From Pontederia crassipes (Eukaryota; Streptophyta; Magnoliopsida; Commelinales; Pontederiaceae), in contig CM060194.1 of the NCBI GenBank assembly GCA_030549335.1, forward strand, positions 67,306,077 to 67,370,076: a stretch of 64,000 nt of DNA. Direction: 5' to 3'. The notes beneath the pieces were generated by a model that worked only from the letters and a program-made list of their open reading frames with translations, did not search any database and had not been told where the DNA came from. Shown piece by piece: positions 58,606 through 64,000 of the stretch. The translations under genes were made by a program, and so were the position numbers. Positions within the stretch are counted from its first letter, which is position 1; every line of letters starts with the position of its first letter.

Positions 58606-58633
58606 TGTAATTGGCTACTTTCTTGTAGTGTTA

Positions 58634-59637
58634 CACGCCCTGTGTACACAAAATATGAATCATGAACACACACAAGTCCAAATATTAGATGTGGGGATCG
58701 TGTGCATAAATATGCTATACATATTTTTCTCATAAATTAATATATAATTTTTTATTAAGCTGATTAAGAAAAATAATGTTTTACAGTCATTCTACCTCTT
58801 CAAGCTAAAATAATTTATCTTTCAGAAAATAAAAGAACTAGAAAAAAACATTATTACAAAAAGATTTAAAGATCTATTACAAACTGCATGGATCGTGACG
58901 AAGGGCATTTGCATGTCAACGTCGCGGAGCTTTTCTTGGAATCACCTGCATATGTCGACGACCACTCCATAAATTAAATATCTGTGCGGAAATTTGAGAT
59001 GGATACGCAAAGCATTGCGTACTTACGTACGCAATTCATTGACTAATCAAATAAATCAGGTACCGAGGAAACTTAGCTTGATTATGAGCAATATGAAACC
59101 CCTAATTAGTTACAGACTGAGACAGCTCATGAACAGCTATAAATTACAATTTACAGTGAGAATCATCAATTCTTTTACCCATTTTCATTTAGTGTCATGA
59201 CTCATAAGCTTAAGTTTTAGTTTGAGTAGTTTTGGAGTCTTGATTACGATGTAAATCATAAAGAAAATATAAAATGCATTAAGAAATTTTAGGGAACGGG
59301 GTTTTCTTCATTCAACTTTAATTTGGAAAAAAAATAATTAATTTGAGATAAATGGAAATGACTCCTACTTCAGTTGAAGCACAATCTTAATAAGAACACA
59401 ATATTAATGCAAAGACTTGATATTGTTGCCGAATAAAATTTCAGTAAAAAGCGCAAGCGTTGCTATCTGTCCTCCTAATTGTTCCTAAGTCGTTAAAGCA
59501 TTAATTTATTCCATTAATCACATATATATATATACACATTTGATTCAGATCCCCATGTTAATTACGACCTCAAATTGAAGCATTGAAAGTAGTCGTGACT
59601 GTGAGAGAGGACTGCCCAAAAGAAAAAGTAGCGGTGA
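58634..59637 (+). promoter_or_regulatory. Upstream region of gene copy 5
   Basis: Paralogous to 25978-27180 but not to the promoters of copies 1-4. It lacks the fused CATGCA-TATAA motif. A TATATATATATACACAT stretch at about 59523-59540 lies about 100 bp before the gene and could serve as TATA region. The second CACTA element ends only 1 kb upstream of the gene. Confidence 0.5.
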
Positions 59638-59844
59638 ATGATGGCAAGGCTGTTGCTTGCTGCTGCAGGCAACGCCTATGGAGACAATTCAGCATTCTTA
59701 ATGCTCTTGGCAATGGTTGTCACCATCTCCATCTTGGCGATGGTTGTGTTCATGTGTGGAGACGGTGAGACTAACATATGGCTGTGGTGGCGATGGAGGT
59801 GGCGGTGGCTGCAGCGGAGGTGGCGGTGGATGTTAAGGGGTTGA
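59638..59844 (+). pseudogene. Glycine-rich membrane protein gene, copy 5, tail frameshifted
   Basis: Two adjacent ATGs (59638, 59641); the second matches the family start. Residues MARLLLAAAGNAYGDNSAFL, then MLLAMVVTISILAMVVFMCG with the conserved Cys-Gly-Asp. It lacks the AVQASSALF-type insert of copies 1-4, so it may keep an older form. After GDGETN the open frame reads a Trp/Arg-rich end (WLWWRWRWRW..). One base over, from TAT at about 59779, the sequence reads YGCGGDGGGGGCSGGGGGGC and a stop, exactly the family tail. So a small indel between the membrane segment and the tail shifted the frame. It is either a young pseudogene, a sequence error, or a gene with a genuinely new tail. Downstream sequence (AGTCTTTAGACGAATACATC) is family 3' UTR after a 300-bp interruption. 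Confidence 0.65.
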
Positions 59845-61110
59845 CTGGCTGTGGGTATTGTTGGAGTTCCTGCATAGCAACAACGGCTTGGAAATCATGT
59901 TTGTCGCATCTTTAGCATTCATTGTATGTGGAGCTGTTTTCATTAGTTTGTAACACCGATTAATCCGGTTTAATATTTTGCGTCAGTTCCATTTTACTAG
60001 AAATATTACATCTATGTGTTGTAATGGTCAGAGAAGTTGTTGTAAATAGAAAACAATTTCTTCTCCTTCATCCACCTTTTGCCACGCCATTCTTTCTCTT
60101 CTCATCAACTTCTTCTCACGCGACGTCAAAGTTTTGACAGGGTATCATCATTTATTAAAGTCTTTAGACGAATACATCAACCTTTATGCTTGTTTCACTT
60201 TCCTGATCCAAATGCACAGCGCACATGTAATTATTTTGTTGAAGGTTTAATTGTTTTTTTTTCTGTTTATATATGTTTCAAATCATGATATAAACCCATT
60301 GATCGATGTGTGCGTGTGTGTCCAAGGGGGAAAAAATTGAAATCTAACGAGTGATTCATAGCACTCTGATCTACGACTAGGATGGCCGCAAGACAACGGC
60401 AAGAAGACCAACTACTAATTTAATAACATGGCTTCATGTGCCAAATTACGTCCTAAAGTTTTATATAATTTATATTTCAGTTTGAAGACTATAAACGGAA
60501 CCATATTACTAATCTATCAAAATCACACACTAAAAAATTGGGAGAAGGTAATTTAGTTTTTTTCATAATGACAATTTTTTTTACCGTTTTCATCCTTTTA
60601 ACGATTTTTTTATTTTTTATATTTGTTAATTCATATTTTTCTCGAGAGAAAGATAATTTAATATTTTTATAAATAAAAAAAATAAAAAAACTAAAGTGAA
60701 AAAATTATGACAGTTTAGGAATAAAAAAATAAATTCGTAATTTAAAATTAGATATTAAAAATTATGATAGTTTAAGAAAAAATATAGAAATAACTCTTAA
60801 AAGATAGCAAAAATAATTTATTAATATATAAATTTATAAATGATAATTCATATGTAATTATTCAATTACTTTTTTAATTGATATTGATAATATCTTTCGA
60901 TCAAATCGATCAAGCTATCGGTTGATTGATTCCTACGATTGATTGTTATATTCAAAGCATATTTCTAGCGACACAAGTTTTTCTCTCTTGATAGTCAAAT
61001 CCCTATTAAGAAAATTCAAAAGAGGAGCTGAATCTACTCACTTTATAGAGAACACATCGACGGCTTTCATGTCATACAGTCATTTTTATGGTAATGCAAG
61101 ATGTAATGCT
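59845..61110 (+). repeat. Downstream block of copy 5
   Basis: 59845-60140 has no paralogue here and may be an insertion or an older 3' UTR (it has TGTATGTGGAGC, TTGTAATGGTC). 60140-60520 matches the post-gene blocks of the other copies (AAATCTAACGAGTGATTCAT, CATGGCTTCATGTGCC). 60800-61110 matches 4465-4790 at the left of the window. No gene. Confidence 0.6.
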
Positions 61111-61319
61111 CTCAAAATCAACCCTCTTACCACGTCGACAACCATATTGACCAAGAGAGCTACATTGTCTATTGCTTCCTTGACTTTGACTAGACAACAA
61201 ATGGTACATGTGGCAATATAAATAATAGAGAAACAAATAGAAGAAATGATTTTGCGGAAGAGATATCATTGGAAAATGAAAGGATGTCACATTTAATGAA
61301 ATAGTTCAAGAGAAAGGAG
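61111..61319. other. Spacer, nothing recognised
   Basis: The array homology ends near 61100 and I cannot assign what follows. Short frames on both strands (60943-61221, 61072-61290) run across the unit border and are unsupported. Confidence 0.4.
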
Positions 61320-62260
61320 AATTCAGATAATTCAAATGGTTCGAGCAAATATCCACATATATAAGGTTAAAAGAGAAAATTCAATATCTTTTGGGATACA
61401 AGAACTCATAATGCAAATAAGAAAATAAAAGAACAGAAACCTGTAGAAATGGACGAGTCATGTGCAGCGGTCCTCGAGCTCTGTGCCCTCTATCACCTCT
61501 CTAAGCAGGGTTCTCATATGCAAAATCTCAATACAGGAGCATAGAATACCCGTGAGCTAAACACTCAGTACACATAAATACATAGACGCTAAAATAAGAA
61601 TCAGATTATAATGACAATGAAGATCAATAGCGTCCGTGCTTTAAATCCATAGTCTCAATACCCTGATAGTAGTGGACCATGGATAATATTTATCCATGTT
61701 TATACTTTGTTTATTACCATATCAATACCTTGCTTTATACTTTGCCCTGCTATACATTATCATGCTTTGCTTTATTTTGTGTAACACTGTATCTTTTACA
61801 TTACTATGAAGTCCTTGAAATCCGTTATCCTATGCGAGCTCGACTTAATTAAGTGGGAAATTAGAGGTACCTTTATGAATTGTGTAGCCAGGATATCCAA
61901 AAAAGGAAGGTTTATGCTAAGGCGCACCCTTTTCGGAATACAGGTGGGAGAGAGTCCTGTACCTCAGGAACAGTGATCGTTGCAGACTTATAGGTTCGTT
62001 GTCTACTCAATTGAGTTACCCGCCTCTCTGGCATTATACTTTGTAATTCATATATTGCCCCCGTGAGGGAAGAGTGCGTCAATACGTCACCCTTGTTCGG
62101 AGCATAAGTGGGAGAGGCCATGTAGTCCGGGAGCAGTGGTAGTTAATACCAGTAGGTGCACTGTCTCCTCAGTATAGTACCTGCCCCTCTCTATACTCTA
62201 CATTGATCTTTGCTCTATACTCTAGGCGCCACAGAGCTATCCCGTTATTTTATCTTTACT
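61320..62260. mobile_element. LTR-like fragment with an imperfect internal repeat
   Basis: Contains two imperfect copies of a unit of about 155 bp (TTCGGAATACAGGTGGGAGAG near 61933 and TTCGGAGCATAAGTGGGAGAG near 62096, each followed by a CTCAGG/CCGGGAGCAGTG stretch and CGCCTCTCT/GCCCCTCTCT). The style fits a plant Ty3-type LTR, but no ends or coding region were found. Confidence 0.35.
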
Positions 62261-62299
62261 TTATTTATCTTCTGCAAAACTTATAATCATATATCAAAA

Positions 62300-62600
62300 A
62301 ACGTATTGGGAATGAAACACCGAGGATCAATGAACAATGAAAACAACGAGAGAAAAAGAAGATGAACACAGAGATTTAACATGGTAAAACTCTCTTGATC
62401 AATGTGAACAAGAGAGAAACATCCACGAGCAAAAGAGGCTGCCGCAAAAAGAATTTCACTATGAGCCAAAAGAGAGTACATCATATAAAACCCTAACAAC
62501 CCAAGCCCTCCACTTCCGTCACATATTCACATTTTTCCTTCTTATTTTTTTTTCTTTCACAATTTTGGGTACATGGTACATAATTCAAGGCACATCAACA
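62300..62600 (-). repeat. Probable 3' LTR of the Copia element
   Basis: The inner border is set by the polypurine tract followed by TGTTGATGTG on the minus strand. The outer border near ATTGGGAATG is approximate, and no target duplication could be identified because the 5' LTR is outside the window. Confidence 0.55.
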
Positions 62601-64000
62601 AATCTCCACCTTGACTTGAATTTTACAAAACTCTCAAAAAATAAAATGCTCAACATGCTCTCCTTTGCCGAATCACCCACGTGGGCCTAGCTTGATCTTT
62701 GCGTAACGCCAGCCAAGTCTGAACAATAGTCGAACTTGGCAACATGTAAGCTCTTTGTCATCATATCTGCTGGATTGTCATGTGTGCTAATCTTCTAAAC
62801 TTGAACATCTTGCTTTTTCACAATATCTCGAATAAAATGATATCTCACATCTATATGCTTTGTCCTTTCATGATGCATTTGATCTTTTGTAAAATGTATT
62901 ACACTCTGACTATCACAATATATGACAGTAGCTTTCTCTTTCATAGTGAGCTCCCCAACTAATCCTCTCAACCAGATAGCTTCTTTTACAGCTTCAGTGA
63001 TGATCATGTATTCAGCTTCAGTGGTGGATAATGCTACTGTATCATGCAAAATAGCTTTTCAACTCACAGCACAATTAGTAATAGTAAAAAGATAACCAGT
63101 TAGGGACATTCTTCTATCAAGATCTCCTACAAAATCTGAATCAACATAGCCAATCAGTTCAGCTGAATTTCTATCAAATTTCAAGCATACATCAGAAGTA
63201 CCTCTTAAATATCTCAATATCCACTTAACAGCTTCCCAGTGCTTCTTTCCTGTATTAGATATATATCTACTAACAACACTGACAGCATGAGATATATCTG
63301 GACGAGTGCAAATCATTGCATACATAATGCTACCAACTGCACTACAGTAAGGAACTTTTGACATATACCTTTTGTCTTCATCAAATTATGGTGAACATGA
63401 AGCTGGGAGTTTAAAGTACGCTGCAATTGGTGTACTGACAGCCTTAGCATTCTGCATTCTAAAACGTTCCAAAATTTTTTCAATATATTTTTGCTGAGAC
63501 AGAAATAGTCTTCCTGAACTTCTATCTCTAGAAATTTCCATTCCCAAAATCTTCTTTGCTGCTCCAAGATCCTTCATCTCAAATTCAGAACTTAACTTAT
63601 TTTTCAAAGTGTTAATTTCAAATGTCTTTCGCTGCAATTAACATATCATCAACATAGAACAACAAATAGATGAATGAACCATCGGAAAGTTGATTCAAAT
63701 AAACACAACTATCATATTTGCTTCTAGCAAAACAAATACTCAACATGAATGAATCAAACCTTTTATACCACTGCCGAGGGGATTGTTTAAGTCCATACAA
63801 TGACTTCTTCATATGGCAAACTTGATCTTCTTTACCTTCAACATGAAAACCCTCTGGTTGCCCCATATATATATCTTCTTCTAGATTGTCATATAAGAAT
63901 GCAGTCTTAACATCTAATTGCTCAAGTTCAAGATTCTGCAAAGCAACAATAACAAGCAAAGTACGAATAGAAGTATGTTTCACAACTGGAGAGAACACAT
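62300..64000 (-). mobile_element. Copia (Ty1) retrotransposon, 3' part, broken, runs off the window
   Basis: On the minus strand, in order from the right edge: reverse transcriptase (LEQLDVKTAFLY, YGLKQSPRQWYKRFD, LLFYVDDMLIA), its C-terminal part (GSIMYAMICTRPDI, HWEAVKWILRYLRGTSD), RNase H (ALSTTEAEYM, IYCDSQSVIH, KHIDVRYHFIRD), a polypurine tract (complement at about 62601-62611, AAGGTGGAGATT type) and a 3' LTR of about 300 bp that starts TGTTGATGTGCC on that strand (at 62600, going down to about 62300). The domain order and the SLYGLKQ/YVDDM signatures are Copia-type. Integrase, capsid part and 5' LTR lie outside. The frame is interrupted in a few places, so this is a fossil of moderate age. 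Confidence 0.88.

Larger units (their letters stand above)
50624..58630 (+). mobile_element. CACTA (En/Spm) element 2, 8.0 kb, broken
   Basis: Terminal inverted repeats CACTACAAGAAAGT, flanked by the 3-bp duplication TTA (50621-50623 and 58631-58633). The paralogous sequence at 23565-23580 (GCACTTACACGACCC) has one TTA and no insert. Its gene order and sequence match CACTA 1 closely (same family, roughly four bases in five by eye or better), but the terminal repeats differ at one position of CACTRCAAGAAA. All genes are interrupted. Confidence 0.92.

Overview
The window is plant nuclear DNA, most likely from a dicot. It is AT-rich, gene-poor and packed with plant-type transposons: CACTA/En-Spm, hAT, Harbinger- and Mutator-like elements, a Helitron, solo LTRs and a Copia fragment. 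Nothing here fixes the species. I see no rRNA, no convincing tRNA and no CRISPR.

The only host genes I can support are a dispersed tandem array of five copies of one small gene on the + strand, at about 10.05, 19.1, 28.9, 39.06 and 59.64 kb. The intact form is a protein of about 100 residues: a short N-terminus, one membrane-spanning segment, then a Gly/Asp tail ending in Cys. Copies 1 and 4 look intact. Copy 2 has a shortened, Cys-rich tail that reads into former 3' UTR. Copy 3 is dead, with its start codon lost and a hAT element inside it. Copy 5 is the most divergent and its Gly-rich tail is out of frame. The function is unknown; a wall- or membrane-associated role is only a guess from composition.

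Layout: 0-4.05 kb holds AT-rich DNA and a non-autonomous Helitron. 4.05-11.25 kb is an array unit ending in gene copy 1, with a Mutator-like element inserted upstream. 11.25-15.1 kb is old CACTA-like debris, a solo LTR and an LTR-retrotransposon remnant. 15.1-17.3 kb is AT-rich with degenerate repeats. 17.4-23.6 kb is the copy 2 unit, broken by several MITE-like elements and a large inverted repeat. 23.6-26.0 kb is a probable solo LTR. 26.0-32.7 kb is the copy 3 unit, including a promoter block with no gene attached. 32.7-34.1 kb is LTR-like DNA. 34.1-40.25 kb is the copy 4 unit, a close duplicate of the copy 1 unit. 40.25-58.63 kb carries two nearly full-length, broken CACTA elements with perfect 3-bp target duplications, separated by older debris. 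58.6-61.1 kb is the copy 5 unit. 61.3-64 kb has LTR-like DNA and the 3' part of a minus-strand Copia element that runs off the window.

Because the array units are duplicates of each other, many insertions have a matching empty site elsewhere in the window. This gives exact boundaries and a relative order: unit duplication first, then most of the insertions.
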